Shown: positions 42,767-52,304, counted from the stretch's first letter. The stretch is 64,000 bases of DNA from CAVVNN01 sp963838035 (GCA_963838035.1 CAWIPM010000002.1:1-64000), one strand, 5' to 3'. Program-made: numbers and translations. The notes: generated from the letters alone by a model not told the origin.

Positions 42767-43954
42767 GTGGCAACCACGAGTCGTCGTCGCTTCCCTGCGT
42801 TGCTCTCGCGTCGTAACGGGGCATCGGCTGCCGTGGCGATCCGCGGCACCGCCCGACTCGGCCCTCGCACCAAGCACCTGGTCAAGCGCCTGCGCCCCGG
42901 CGACGTCGCGGTCATCGACCACGTCAACATCGACCGGATCGCGGCCGAGGAGCTGATCGAAGCCGGTGTCTGCGCGGTGGTCAACGCGGCGGAGTCGTCG
43001 AACGGCCGCTACCCGAACGCCGGCCCGCTGATGCTCGTTCGCGCCGGCGTCCGGCTGATCGACGCGCCCGGCGCGGATGCCTTCGACCTCCTCGGCGACG
43101 GCGACGAGGTGACGATCGAGGGGGGCGCGGTGAGCGTCCGCGGGGCCGTGGTCCTGAGCGGGCGGGTGCTCGACGTCGCCACGCTTGAGCGCCAGCTCGA
43201 GCAGCAGCGCGATCGGATCGACGAGGCGCTGGCCGAGTTCGCCGAGAACACAGTCGCCCACGTGCGCCAGGAGACCGACCTGCTCACCGGCAGCGTCGAG
43301 TACCCGGCCACCCGCGCCTCCTTCCGCGACCGCCACGTCCTGATCGTGGTCCGCGGCGACCGCCACCGCCGCGACCTCAAGGCCCTGCGGGCCTATATCC
43401 GCGACGTCCGCCCGCTCGTCGTCGCCGTCGACGGCGGCGCCGACGGCGTGCTGGAAGCGGGCATCAAGCCAGACCTGATCTTCGGCGACATGGACTCCGC
43501 CGGAGACGAGGCCCTGCGCTGCGGGGCCGAGCTGGTCGTTCACGCCTACCCCGACGGCCGGGCACCCGGGCGCGACCGCCTGCTGGAACTGGGGCTGGCC
43601 CACAGCGTCGTCCCCGCCGCCGGCACCAGCGAGGACGTGGCGATGCTGATGGCATACGAGAAGGGCGCGGCGTTGATCGTCACCGTCGGCGCCCACTTCA
43701 ACCTGATCGAGTTCCTCGACCGCAACCGCGGGGGCATGGCGTCGACCTTCCTCACCAGGCTGCGGATCGGCGAGAGGCTGGTCGATGCGAAGGGGGTGAG
43801 CCGGCTCTACACGCCGAGCTCGCCCTTCGGACCGGTCGCCCTCTTCCTCGTCGTCTTCGCGGTCCTGCTGACCATCCTGGTGATCACCTCGCCGGCGCTC
43901 AACGACCTCTTCCAGCTGGTCTGGCTGAAGATCAAGATCTGGCTCGGCCTCTAG
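42767..43954 (+). CDS. steA: SteA-like septation/division protein
   Basis: 395 residues from GTG 42767. A thiamine-pyrophosphokinase-like alpha/beta domain contains VAVDGGADGVLEAGIKPDLIFGDMDS, with further motifs AGTSEDVAMLMAYEKG and TVGAHFNLIEFLDRNRGGMAS. The C-terminus has a single transmembrane helix (ALFLVVFAVLLTILVITS). This matches SteA, which with SteB links to the cytokinetic ring in corynebacteria. Despite the fold, thiamine-pyrophosphate synthesis is not its role. recN-steA-steB is a conserved actinobacterial order. Confidence 0.85.
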   Translation: MATTSRRRFPALLSRRNGASAAVAIRGTARLGPRTKHLVKRLRPGDVAVIDHVNIDRIAAEELIEAGVCAVVNAAESSNGRYPNAGPLMLVRAGVRLIDAPGADAFDLLGDGDEVTIEGGAVSVRGAVVLSGRVLDVATLERQLEQQRDRIDEALAEFAENTVAHVRQETDLLTGSVEYPATRASFRDRHVLIVVRGDRHRRDLKALRAYIRDVRPLVVAVDGGADGVLEAGIKPDLIFGDMDSAGDEALRCGAELVVHAYPDGRAPGRDRLLELGLAHSVVPAAGTSEDVAMLMAYEKGAALIVTVGAHFNLIEFLDRNRGGMASTFLTRLRIGERLVDAKGVSRLYTPSSPFGPVALFLVVFAVLLTILVITSPALNDLFQLVWLKIKIWLGL

Positions 43955-43967
43955 CCTTCGGCCGCTG

Positions 43968-44834
43968 ATGGGCTACAGCGCGCGCTACCACGCCACCTCC
44001 CTGATCGCGGTTCTGATCGCGCTTGCCGTCGGCATCCTGATCGGCGCCCAGTTCGGCGGCGACGCCCTCACCAACACTCGCAAGGACCTGGAGCACAGCC
44101 TCACCGGCAACCTCCAGGACGCCCGCGCCCGCTCCGGCCGGCTCGGCGCCGAACTGGGCCGTTCCAACGAGTTCGCCGACCGCGTCTACCCGGCGCTCGT
44201 CCGCGGGCGGCTGAAGGGCAAGCGGATCGGGGTCGTCGCGCTCGGCGGGCTGCCGAGTCAGCTCACCTCGGATATCGAGGACGCCCTCGGGTCGACCGGG
44301 GGCCGCCTGGTCGGCGTCGGGGTGGTCCGCGAGCCGGTCGATCTACACGCGCTCGCGGGCGATCTCTCGAAGACCCGCTTCGCCGACATTCGGCGCAACC
44401 CGGACACGCTGACCGAGTTCGGCACCGGGCTGGGCCGCCAGCTCGTCCGCGGCGGAACCCTGCTGGAACGGGTGCGCAGCCAGGTCTTCTCCCGTGCGAG
44501 CGGCAACTTCGGCGCGCTCGACGGCGTGATCGTGGTGCGCCAGGAGCCCGAAAGCATGGGCCCGGCCCAGCGCGCTACCGCGGGCCGGCTGGAGTCGGCG
44601 CTGATGGGCGGGATCACGGGAACTCGGACACCGGCGGTCGGGGTCGAGACATCGACGACCGAACCGTCCTCGATCTCCTTCTTCCAGGGAAACGACATCT
44701 CCAGCGTCGACGACATCGACGCGACCGCGGGCCGGCTGGCGACGGTCTTCGCGATGCTCGGGGCGGAGGGCAGCTTCGGAATCAAGAGCAGCGCCGACCG
44801 TTTGCTGCCCGACCTCCTCACCCGGGGCCGCTGA
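43968..44834 (+). CDS. steB: SteB/MctB-like membrane protein
   Basis: 288 residues. It opens with MGYSARYHATSLIAVLIALA, an inner-membrane helix preceded by the Y-S-x-R-Y-H signature of this family (annotated as copper transporter MctB). The extracytoplasmic part is soluble, with LGSTGGRLVGVGVVREPVDL and a later VIVVRQEPES segment. Together with SteA upstream it forms a pair implicated in cell envelope and division. Copper transport was proposed for the mycobacterial relative and may not apply here. Confidence 0.8.
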   Translation: MGYSARYHATSLIAVLIALAVGILIGAQFGGDALTNTRKDLEHSLTGNLQDARARSGRLGAELGRSNEFADRVYPALVRGRLKGKRIGVVALGGLPSQLTSDIEDALGSTGGRLVGVGVVREPVDLHALAGDLSKTRFADIRRNPDTLTEFGTGLGRQLVRGGTLLERVRSQVFSRASGNFGALDGVIVVRQEPESMGPAQRATAGRLESALMGGITGTRTPAVGVETSTTEPSSISFFQGNDISSVDDIDATAGRLATVFAMLGAEGSFGIKSSADRLLPDLLTRGR

Positions 44835-44842
44835 TCCGCGCC

Positions 44843-45679
44843 GTGTACTGGATCGGCTTCCCGCTCTCCTTCGCCCTGGCCCTGGCGGTCGTCCCCGCGG
44901 GCGCGCGCGGGCTTGCCGACGCCGGCCTGGTGCGGGAGAACTTCCGGGGCGCGAAGCTCGCCTTCCCGCTGGGAGCGGTGCTGGCGACGGCGGCTCTGGT
45001 CGCCCTGGCGCCGCTGGCGTTCCTCAACGATCGCGCCGACCTCAACCTGCTCGACCCCGAACTGCGCCGCTGGATCCCCTACCTGCTCGGCGTCGCCTTC
45101 CTCGGCTTCCTCGACGACTCGCTGGGGCGAGGCGAGGCCGCCGGCGCCCCGCGCGGTTGGCGGGGCCACGGGCGCGCCCTGCGCGAGGGCCGCCTCTCGA
45201 CCGGTGCGATCAAGGCGCTCGGGGCGCTTGCGCTCGCCGCCTACGTGGTCTCGGGCCGGGGGCTGCAGTCGGGCCGCTACCTGGCGGACGTCGCCCTGCT
45301 GGTGCTCGCCACCAACCTCTTCAACCTGCTCGACCTGCGGCCGGGGCGGGCGGAGAAGGGGCTGGCGCTGCTCGGGGCCGGCCTCTGCCTCGGCGCCTGG
45401 ACGTTCGCGCCGGTCGAACTGCTCGGGATCTTCGTCGGGCCGATCCTGGTCGGCGCCTGGCTCACCCTGCGCGAGCGGGCGATGCTGGGAGACACCGGCT
45501 CGAACCTGCTCGGCGCCATCGCCGGGGTCTGGCTGCTGACCACCCTGGGCGGGACGGGCCGCCTGATCGCCCTGGCGATCGTCGTGGCGCTGACGATTTA
45601 CGGCGAGATGCGGTCTATTTCTTCGGCGATCGACTCGATTCCGCCACTGCGGTGGCTAGACTCGCTCGGCAGAGAATGA
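44843..45679 (+). CDS. MraY/WecA-like membrane phosphoglycosyltransferase
   Basis: 278 residues from GTG 44843 with about nine to ten helices. Motifs of the polyprenyl-phosphate sugar-1-P transferase superfamily are present but diverged: FLGFLDDSLG (first Asp pair), LATNLFNLLDLRPGRAEKG (N...N..D) and MLGDTGSNLLGAI (GD-x-GS). The canonical DGxDGLA loop is replaced by D-L-R-P-G-R, a feature of a branch found between steB and pyrG. Substrate sugar is unknown. The stop overlaps the pyrG start. Confidence 0.78.
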   Translation: MYWIGFPLSFALALAVVPAGARGLADAGLVRENFRGAKLAFPLGAVLATAALVALAPLAFLNDRADLNLLDPELRRWIPYLLGVAFLGFLDDSLGRGEAAGAPRGWRGHGRALREGRLSTGAIKALGALALAAYVVSGRGLQSGRYLADVALLVLATNLFNLLDLRPGRAEKGLALLGAGLCLGAWTFAPVELLGIFVGPILVGAWLTLRERAMLGDTGSNLLGAIAGVWLLTTLGGTGRLIALAIVVALTIYGEMRSISSAIDSIPPLRWLDSLGRE

Positions 45680-47361
45680 GTAGGGCAAATCAAGGAGACA
45701 CGAGATTCATCTTCGTCACCGGCGGAGTGGTCTCGGCTCTCGGCAAGGGCATCGCCGCCGCTTCGATCGGCCGCCTCCTCGTCTCCCGTGGCTTCCGGGT
45801 CCAGCTGCAGAAGTTCGACCCCTACATAAACGTCGATCCCGGGACGATGAGCCCGTTTCAGCACGGCGAGGTCTTCGTCACCGAGGACGGCGCCGAGACC
45901 GACCTCGACCTCGGCCACTACGAGCGCTTCACCGACGAGAGCACCTCGCGGGCCTCGAACGTGACCGCGGGCGCGGTCTACAACTCGGTGATCAAGCGCG
46001 AGCGGCGCGGCGATTACCTCGGCGCCACCGTCCAGGTGATCCCGCACATCACCAACGAGATCAAGCAGCGCATCCTGATCGTCGCCGAGTCGCAGTCGGT
46101 CGACTTCGTCATCACCGAGATCGGCGGCACGGTGGGCGACATCGAGTCGCTGCCGTTCCTCGAGTCGATCCGCCAGCTCTACACCGACCTGGGGCCGAAA
46201 CGGAGCATGTTCGTCCACCTCACCCTGGTGCCCTACGTCGGCCACGCCGGCGAGCTGAAGACGAAGCCGACCCAGCACTCGGTCAACGAGCTGCGCCGGA
46301 TCGGGATCCAGCCCCACGCGCTCGTCTGCCGCTCCGAGGGGCGCCTCGACCGCGAGATCCGCGAGAAGATCGCGCTCTTCGCCAGCCTTCCGGTGGAGGG
46401 GGTGATCTCCGCCAACGACGTCGACAACATCTACAAGGTGCCGCTCGTCTTCAGGGCGGAGGGGGTCGACGACCTCGTCCTCGACCACTTCGGGATGGAG
46501 GCGCCGGCCCCGGACCTGGCCGAGTGGGAGGCGATGGTGCGCCGCGCCGACGAGGCCGAGGGCAGGGTGCGGATCGCCGTCGTCGGCAAGTACGTGCAGC
46601 TGGCCGACGCCTACAAGTCGGTGATCGAGGCCTGTGAGCACGGCGGCTTCCACCATGGTGTCGAGGTGGAGGTCGAGCTGGTCGACTCCGAGAACTTCCA
46701 GCCGGAGCGCCTCGAGGGGGCCGACGGGATCCTCATCCCCGGCGGCTTCGGCGAGCGCGGGATCGAGGGCAAGGTGGCGGCGGCGCGGATCGCCCGCGAA
46801 CGCTCGATCCCCTATCTCGGGATCTGCCTCGGGATGCAGATCGCGGTCGTCGACTTCGCCCGCTCGGTCGCCGGTATGGAGGGGGCCAACTCGGCCGAGT
46901 TCGACCCCGAGACGCCGTTCCCGGTCGTCGACCTGCTGCCCGAGCAGAAGGAGGTCTCCGAGATGGGCGGCACGATGCGGCTCGGCGCCGACCCGGTGAA
47001 GCTGCACGAGGGGACGCGGGCGCGTGAGATCTACGGGGAGGCGGTCATCTACAAGCGCCACCGCCACCGCTACGAGGTCAACAACCAGCTGCGCCGCCGC
47101 CTCGAAGACGAGGGCCTGGTCTGCGGCGGGACCTCCCCCGACGAGCGCCTGGTCGAGATGGTCGAGCTCCCCGACCACCCGTTCTTCGTCGCCTCCCAGT
47201 TCCACCCCGAGTTCAACTCGCGGCCCAACCGGCCCGAGCCGCTCTTCCGCGAGTTCGTCGGCGCCGCCGCCCGCCACGCGGGTGAGCGCCCCGCCGACGG
47301 CGCCGAGCTGGAGACGAAGGATGCCTCCGCGTCCGAGATGGCGCGGTCGAGGCAGCCTTAG
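45676..47361 (+). CDS. pyrG: CTP synthase
   Basis: 561 residues from ATG 45676 (4-bp overlap with the previous gene). The synthase domain has FVTGGVVSALGKGIAAASIG and QKFDPYINVDPGTMSP. The glutaminase domain follows (from about residue 295), with YLGICLGMQIAVVDFARS (nucleophile Cys) and ASQFHPEFNSRPN (His, Glu). It makes CTP from UTP with ATP and glutamine. A C-terminal tail of ~20 Ala/Glu-rich residues is present. Confidence 0.97.
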   Translation: MSRANQGDTRFIFVTGGVVSALGKGIAAASIGRLLVSRGFRVQLQKFDPYINVDPGTMSPFQHGEVFVTEDGAETDLDLGHYERFTDESTSRASNVTAGAVYNSVIKRERRGDYLGATVQVIPHITNEIKQRILIVAESQSVDFVITEIGGTVGDIESLPFLESIRQLYTDLGPKRSMFVHLTLVPYVGHAGELKTKPTQHSVNELRRIGIQPHALVCRSEGRLDREIREKIALFASLPVEGVISANDVDNIYKVPLVFRAEGVDDLVLDHFGMEAPAPDLAEWEAMVRRADEAEGRVRIAVVGKYVQLADAYKSVIEACEHGGFHHGVEVEVELVDSENFQPERLEGADGILIPGGFGERGIEGKVAAARIARERSIPYLGICLGMQIAVVDFARSVAGMEGANSAEFDPETPFPVVDLLPEQKEVSEMGGTMRLGADPVKLHEGTRAREIYGEAVIYKRHRHRYEVNNQLRRRLEDEGLVCGGTSPDERLVEMVELPDHPFFVASQFHPEFNSRPNRPEPLFREFVGAAARHAGERPADGAELETKDASASEMARSRQP

Positions 47362-47421
47362 GCAAGGACGCAGGGAGCGCCGCGTGCTCTGCACGCAAGC
47401 GACAGAGGACGCCGCATAACG

Positions 47422-48546
47422 ATGCCTCGACCCGCCATGGAGCGCTTACACGAGACCTTCGTCCGCCTCTGCGAGGTTCGCAGCCCCACCGGCGAGGAGC
47501 GAGAGGTCGCCGACACCGTCGCCGCCGAGCTGCGGGCGATCGGGTTGGAGGTGAGCGAGGACGGCGCGGCCGGGCCGGCCGAAGCCGGCGCCGGGAACCT
47601 GCTCGCCCGGCTGCCCGGGCAGCGCGAGGAGTGGGTGATGTTCTGCGCCCACCTCGACACGGTCCCCCACCGGGGGCAGATCGAGGTGGTGAACGACGAG
47701 GGGGTCTTCCGCAGCCGCGGCGAGACGATCCTCGGCGCCGACAACAAGGCGGCGGTGGCGGTCTTCATGGAGCTGGTGGCCAGGCACGCCGCCGATCCGC
47801 CCCCGGTCGGGATCGAGCTGCTCCTCACCGTGGCCGAGGAGCAGGGGCTGCGCGGGGCGAAGGCATTCGACGTCTCGGCGCTGCGCTCGAAGTGCGGCTT
47901 CGTCCTCGACCATGCCAGCGCCGTCGGCGAGGTGATCGTCGCCTCGCCGACCCAGCAGAAGATCCTCGCCGACTTCAGCGGGGTCGAGGCGCACGCCGGC
48001 ATCCGGCCCGAGGACGGCAGCAGCGCGATCGCCGCCGCGGCCGGCGCCGTCTCGCGGATGGAGCTGGGGCGCCTCGACCCGCAGACCACCGCCAACGTCG
48101 GGCTGATCTCCGGCGGCACCTCCGGCAACGTGGTCCCCGGCCACTGCTTCATCCACGCCGAGGCGCGCAGCCTCGACGCCGGGCGCGTGGCCGAGGTCGC
48201 GGGAACGATCGCCGACGCCTGCGCCTGGGGTGCGAGCGAGCACGGCTGCGACGTCGACGTCCGCGTCGAGGAGCTGTTCCGCGGCTACGAGGTGCCGCCC
48301 TCCTCGCGCGGGCTGGCGCTGGCGGAGGCCGGCCTGCGTGGGGCCGGGGTCGATCCGCTGCGAACGTCGACCGGCGGCGGCAGCGACGCCAACGCGCTGC
48401 GCCTCGCCGGCTTCGACTGCATCCTGCTCGCCAACGGCACCGAGGCCAACCACACCGCGGAGGAGTGCGTCTCGGCGCGCAACCTCGACGCGATGCTCGA
48501 GGTCTGCGAAGGGATCGTCGCCGAGGCGGCGGCCGAGCCAGCGTGA
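47422..48546 (+). CDS. M20 tripeptidase, peptidase T-like
   Basis: 374 residues; ATG 47422 or 47437 could start it. Zinc ligands are in place: MFCAHLDTVPHRG (His, Asp), GADNKAAVAVF (bridging Asp), TVAEEQGLRGAKAF (Glu-Glu), FVLDHA (Asp) and NGTEANHTAEECV (His). A central dimerisation domain lies between. The predicted role is cytosolic hydrolysis of tripeptides. It overlaps DUF3866 by 4 bp, a common co-occurrence in this lineage. Confidence 0.9.
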   Translation: MPRPAMERLHETFVRLCEVRSPTGEEREVADTVAAELRAIGLEVSEDGAAGPAEAGAGNLLARLPGQREEWVMFCAHLDTVPHRGQIEVVNDEGVFRSRGETILGADNKAAVAVFMELVARHAADPPPVGIELLLTVAEEQGLRGAKAFDVSALRSKCGFVLDHASAVGEVIVASPTQQKILADFSGVEAHAGIRPEDGSSAIAAAAGAVSRMELGRLDPQTTANVGLISGGTSGNVVPGHCFIHAEARSLDAGRVAEVAGTIADACAWGASEHGCDVDVRVEELFRGYEVPPSSRGLALAEAGLRGAGVDPLRTSTGGGSDANALRLAGFDCILLANGTEANHTAEECVSARNLDAMLEVCEGIVAEAAAEPA

Positions 48547-49559
48547 GCGGCCGGCTGAAGCTGCGCCGGGGGGTGGTCGTGGCCGAGGACCCGCTCACCG
48601 TCGCGATCGACGGCGAGCGCCGCCGCGCCTGGGCGGACACGACCCTGCTCGGCGAGATGCGAGAGGGCGACGAGGTCGTCGTCAACACCGTCGCCCTGGA
48701 CCTCGGCCTCGGCTCAGGCGGCTTCGACGTGGTCCACGTCAACCTCACCCGCGGCCTCGACGGCGAAGCGGCGGCCGGCGAGCACGTGATCAAGCTCAAC
48801 TACACCTCGCTCCAGCACCCGGTCGCTCCGACAGAGATCCGGGTTGAGGAGACCCCGACTGCGAACCTGGCTCCGGTCCTGGTCCTGCCGCTGCACGGCC
48901 ACCTCGCGCCGGCCGCCTGGGCGGCGGCGCAGGGTGGCGCCGGGCTGAAGGTCGGCTATGTCCAGACGGGAGGTGGGGCTCTCCCGGGATCCCTCTCCCG
49001 CGACGTCGCCGAGCTGCGCGAGCGCAACCTCCTCTGCGGCCACATCGCCGCCGCCCCCGCCTACGGCGGCGAGCACGAGGCGCTCAGCGTCCCAGGCGCC
49101 CTCGACGCGGCGGCCCACCGGCTCGGCTGGGACGCGATCCTCGTCGGCCCCGGCCCCGGGATCATCGGCACCGAGACGCGCCTGGGGCACGGCGGCATGG
49201 CAGCCCTCGACAGCGCCCACGCGGCCCTCGCCCTGGGCATGCCGACCTTCCTCTCCCCGCGCCTGTCGGCCGCCGACCCGCGCGAGCGCCACCGCGGCGT
49301 CAGCCACCACACCCTCACCGTCCTCGACCTCCTCCTCGCCCCGGTGGCGGTCGCCGCCCCCGAGCGTCACCCCGACGCAATCACGGCTCTGCAGGACGCC
49401 TGCGGCGGCCGCCATCGGTTGCGGCCGGCGGCGGCCGATCTCGACGGCTATGCCGCCAGCGGCCTTCCGGCGTCCTCGATGGGCCGCAGCCTTGCCGAGG
49501 ACCCGCTGTTTTACGCCGCCGCCCTCGCCGCGGGCGCGGCCTTGCGCCGAGAGGGATAG
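48543..49559 (+). CDS. DUF3866-family protein
   Basis: 338 residues from GTG 48543. It starts with a small beta domain (LRRGVVVAEDPLTVAIDGER, then GDEVVVNTVALDLGLGSGG). A second domain has LPLHGHLAPAAWAA, VGYVQTGGGALPG, ILVGPGPGIIGTETRLGHGG and RGVSHHTLTVLDLLL. This layout matches DUF3866, whose role is unknown. No catalytic residues can be assigned. The overlap with the tripeptidase gene suggests a linked expression unit. Confidence 0.85.
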   Translation: MSGRLKLRRGVVVAEDPLTVAIDGERRRAWADTTLLGEMREGDEVVVNTVALDLGLGSGGFDVVHVNLTRGLDGEAAAGEHVIKLNYTSLQHPVAPTEIRVEETPTANLAPVLVLPLHGHLAPAAWAAAQGGAGLKVGYVQTGGGALPGSLSRDVAELRERNLLCGHIAAAPAYGGEHEALSVPGALDAAAHRLGWDAILVGPGPGIIGTETRLGHGGMAALDSAHAALALGMPTFLSPRLSAADPRERHRGVSHHTLTVLDLLLAPVAVAAPERHPDAITALQDACGGRHRLRPAAADLDGYAASGLPASSMGRSLAEDPLFYAAALAAGAALRREG

Positions 49560-49583
49560 CCCCGGCTGGGAGAACCAGCTCGC

Positions 49584-50557
49584 ATGGCGATCGCAGTCAA
49601 GCCGCCCGCCGCGGCGCCCGCCCCGGCGGGCCCGGGCGCCGGCACCCGCTTCGAGGGCCTCGTCCTCGACTTCCTCTCCTACCTGGAGCTGGAGCGGGGC
49701 CTCTCGCGCAACACGCTGAACGCCTACCGCACCGACCTCTTCCAGTACGGCGAGTTCCTCGCCGGGCACGACCGCGACGCGCTCGAGGCCCGGCCTGCCG
49801 ACATCGCCGATTTCCTCGCCGACCTCGCCACCGGCAACGGCCGCCCGGCCTGCTCGGCCGCGACCATCCATCGCAAGGCCGCCTGCCTGCGCTCCTTCTA
49901 CAAGCACCTCCGCCGCGACGAGTTGATCGCCGACGACCCGACCGCGGCGTTGAGCGCCCCGCGCCGGGCGAAGAAGCTTCCCCACGTCCTCAACTACTCC
50001 GAGGTGCAGCTGCTGCTCGCCGCGCCGCGCGGGGACGAGCCGACGACCCTGCGCGACCGGGCGCTGCTCGAGGTGATGTACGCGTGCGGGCTGCGCGCGT
50101 CGGAGACGATCGGCCTGGAGGTCGCCGACCTCGACCTGCGCCAGGGCTTCCTGCGCGCCCGCGGCAAGGGCTCGAAGGAACGGCTGGTCCCGGTCGGGCG
50201 CCAGGCGATCGCCGCGATCAGCGTCTACATGCGCAGCGCCCGGCCGAAGCTGATCGGCGAGCGCCACGAGCCGAAGCTGTTCGTCAACTTCCGGGGCGGC
50301 CCGCTGACCAGGCAGGGCCTCTACAAGATCGTCCAGCGCCACGCCCGCGCCGCGGGCCTGTCGGCGGCAGGATGAGCCCCCACACGCTGCGTCACAGCTT
50401 CGCCACCCACCTGCTCGCCGGCGGCTGCGACCTGCGCGCCGTCCAGGAGATGCTCGGCCACGCCGACATCTCCACCACCCAGATGTACACGCACCTCTCC
50501 GGCGAGCAGCTCAAGGACGTCTACTTCCGCGCCCACCCGCGGGCTGTCGAGGGCTGA
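49584..50557 (+). pseudogene. xerD: Tyrosine recombinase XerD, one frameshift
   Basis: The first frame (49584-50375) encodes the SAM-like N-terminal domain (GLSRNTLNAYRTDLFQYGEF) and most of the catalytic domain (MYACGLRASETIGLEV, KGSKERLVPVG), ending LSAAG-stop. The rest of the catalytic domain (SPHTLRHSFATHLLAGG, GHADISTTQMYTHLS) is in another frame up to 50557, so the frame changes near 50360-50375 (about +2 or -1 base). All active-site residues (R, K, HxxR, H, Y) exist when the frames are joined. XerD with XerC resolves chromosome dimers. The shift may be a sequencing error, since this is a core gene. Confidence 0.85.
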
Positions 50558-50583
50558 CGCCGGCCGGTTGATAGAACCGGGCG

Positions 50584-51495
50584 ATGCCGGAGTTGCCCGA
50601 GGTCGAGACCGTCTGCCGCCAGCTCGAGCCCGAGCTGGAAGGGCGGCGGATCGAGCGGCTCGAGGTGCTGGACGAGCGCTGGTGCCGGCCGGTCCCCCCT
50701 GCCGCGATGGAGGCGGCGGTCGACGGCCGGGAGATCCGCGGCCTGGGCCGGCGCGGCAAGTACCTGCTGCTGGCGCTCGACGGAGGCCGGACGCTGGTCA
50801 TGCACCTGCGGATGACCGGCAACCTCGTCCTGGTGGAAGGGGAGGAGAGACTCGACCCCTCTGAGGGCAGGCGGCTCTACGAGGGCGAGCGCTCGACCTC
50901 CGAGCGTCACCTGCGGGCCCGCCTTGCGCTCGACGACGGCCGCGAGCTGTGGTTCACCGACCCGCGCCGCTTCGGCGAGGCCTTCCTGATCGACGACGCG
51001 GACCTCGCGAAGCGCTTCGAGCGGCTCGGGGTCGAGCCGCTCTCGGGCGAGTTCACCGCCGAGGTGGTGGGAGAGGCCGCCGCAGGCCGCAGCGTGCCGC
51101 TGAAGTCGTTCCTGCTCGACCAGTCTCGGCTTGCAGGGGTCGGCAACATCTACGCCGACGAGGCTCTGTTCAGGGCGCGCCTGCACCCGCTCTCGCCCGC
51201 CGGCTCGATGCGGCCCGAGCACCACCGGGCGCTGCGCGACGCCGTCGTTGCCGCTCTCGAAGCCGGCCTGGAGAACGGCGGCGCCTCGATCGACGACTAC
51301 CGCGACGGGCGCGGCGAGAAGGGCACGATGCAGGACGAGTTCCTCGTCCACACGCGTGAGGGCGAGCCCTGCCCCTCCTGCGGCGGCGCGATCGCCCGGA
51401 TCGTCGTCTCCGGCCGCTCGACCTATTACTGCTCGAGCTGCCAGGTGCGGCTGCGCCGCCGGCCTCGCCGCCGTCCGGGCCGTCGTTCAACTTAG
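50584..51495 (+). CDS. mutM: Formamidopyrimidine-DNA glycosylase
   Basis: 303 residues. The N-terminus PELPEVETVCRQLEP has the catalytic Pro1 and Glu2. The H2TH domain (FLLDQSRLAGVGNIYADEAL) and the C-terminal zinc finger CPSCGGAIARI...YYCSSCQ (four Cys) are complete. It excises 8-oxoguanine and formamidopyrimidines. It lies between xerD and recO with only short spacers, consistent with a repair cluster. The Arg-rich C-terminus (RRRPRRRPGRR) is an extra basic tail. Confidence 0.95.
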   Translation: MPELPEVETVCRQLEPELEGRRIERLEVLDERWCRPVPPAAMEAAVDGREIRGLGRRGKYLLLALDGGRTLVMHLRMTGNLVLVEGEERLDPSEGRRLYEGERSTSERHLRARLALDDGRELWFTDPRRFGEAFLIDDADLAKRFERLGVEPLSGEFTAEVVGEAAAGRSVPLKSFLLDQSRLAGVGNIYADEALFRARLHPLSPAGSMRPEHHRALRDAVVAALEAGLENGGASIDDYRDGRGEKGTMQDEFLVHTREGEPCPSCGGAIARIVVSGRSTYYCSSCQVRLRRRPRRRPGRRST

Positions 51496-51501
51496 GCGCT
51501 G

Positions 51502-52227
51502 ATGCCCGGCACGACACTGAAGACCGAGGCGGTCGTCCTGCGCAGCATCCGCTACGGGGAGGCCGACCGCATCCTTCACCTCTACTCGAAGGCGCGCGGT
51601 CGGGTGGGGGCGATCGCGAAGGGCGCGCGGCGGCCGAAATCGCGCTTCGGGGGCCGGCTGGAGCCGTTCTTCCGGCTCGACATGCTCCTCCACGAGGGCC
51701 GCAGCGAGCTGCTCACCGTCACCAGTGTCTCCACCGTCGACGGATACCCGCGCCTGCGCTCCTCGGGGCCGGCGCTGAGCGCCGGCGCCCGCGCCTGCGA
51801 CGCGGTCCTGCGGCTGCTCGACTCGGCCGAGCCCAACCCCCCCGCCTACAACCTGCTCTGCCGCTACCTGGGGATGCTCGACGACCCCGGCCTGCCGCGC
51901 GCCGCCGGCCTCGAGACGGCGCTGTCGTTCCGGCTCAAGCTGGCGCTGGCCGCCGGTTTCTCCCCCGAGCTGGCCTCCTGCGCGCGCTGCGGCGAGGCCG
52001 AGCACCTCAGCGGCTTCTCCGGCGCCGCCGGCGGTGTCGTCTGCGCGAGCTGCGAGGCCGGTTCCTTCGACCTCTCCGAGGGCGCCCACCGTTTCATGGT
52101 CGAGGCGCTGGCGAACCCGCTGGCCGAGGCGCCGGGGGCGGGGGAGAGGGAGCTGCGCCAGGTCGAGCGGGCGGTGGGCGAGACCCTCGAGCACCACGCG
52201 CACGTGCAATTGCGGTCAGCGGCATAG
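51502..52227 (+). CDS. recO: DNA repair protein RecO
   Basis: 241 residues. An N-terminal OB fold (TEAVVLRSIRYGEADRILHL, then KGARRPKSRFGGRLEPF) precedes a helical domain and a Cys4 zinc site (CARCGEAEHLSGF...VCASCEA). RecO helps load RecA with RecF/RecR and anneals strands. It starts 6 bp after the mutM stop and is followed by a very long hairpin. Confidence 0.93.
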   Translation: MPGTTLKTEAVVLRSIRYGEADRILHLYSKARGRVGAIAKGARRPKSRFGGRLEPFFRLDMLLHEGRSELLTVTSVSTVDGYPRLRSSGPALSAGARACDAVLRLLDSAEPNPPAYNLLCRYLGMLDDPGLPRAAGLETALSFRLKLALAAGFSPELASCARCGEAEHLSGFSGAAGGVVCASCEAGSFDLSEGAHRFMVEALANPLAEAPGAGERELRQVERAVGETLEHHAHVQLRSAA

Positions 52228-52229
52228 GA

Positions 52230-52291
52230 GGAGAGGGGAGGGACTCGTCGGAGCAACAGCGGGGAGGCTCCGCCGAGTCCCTCCCCTCTCC
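52230..52291. terminator. Very long hairpin after recO
   Basis: 52230-52254 and 52267-52291 are complementary at 24 of 25 positions around a 12-nt loop. It lies 2 bp after the recO stop codon and 13 bp before the dgt start. It has no T-tract but is the strongest hairpin in the window. It could terminate, insulate or be processed as double-stranded RNA. Confidence 0.7.
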
Positions 52292-52304
52292 TTATGATCG
52301 ACTG

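Noticed and set aside
45600..45676. CTP-responsive attenuator before pyrG
   Set aside because: pyrG overlaps the end of the upstream membrane gene, so there is no leader in which an attenuator could form.
49584..50557. Programmed ribosomal frameshift in xerD
   Set aside because: No slippery heptamer or strong downstream pseudoknot is visible at the join, and XerD is not known to use recoding. An indel is the simpler reading.
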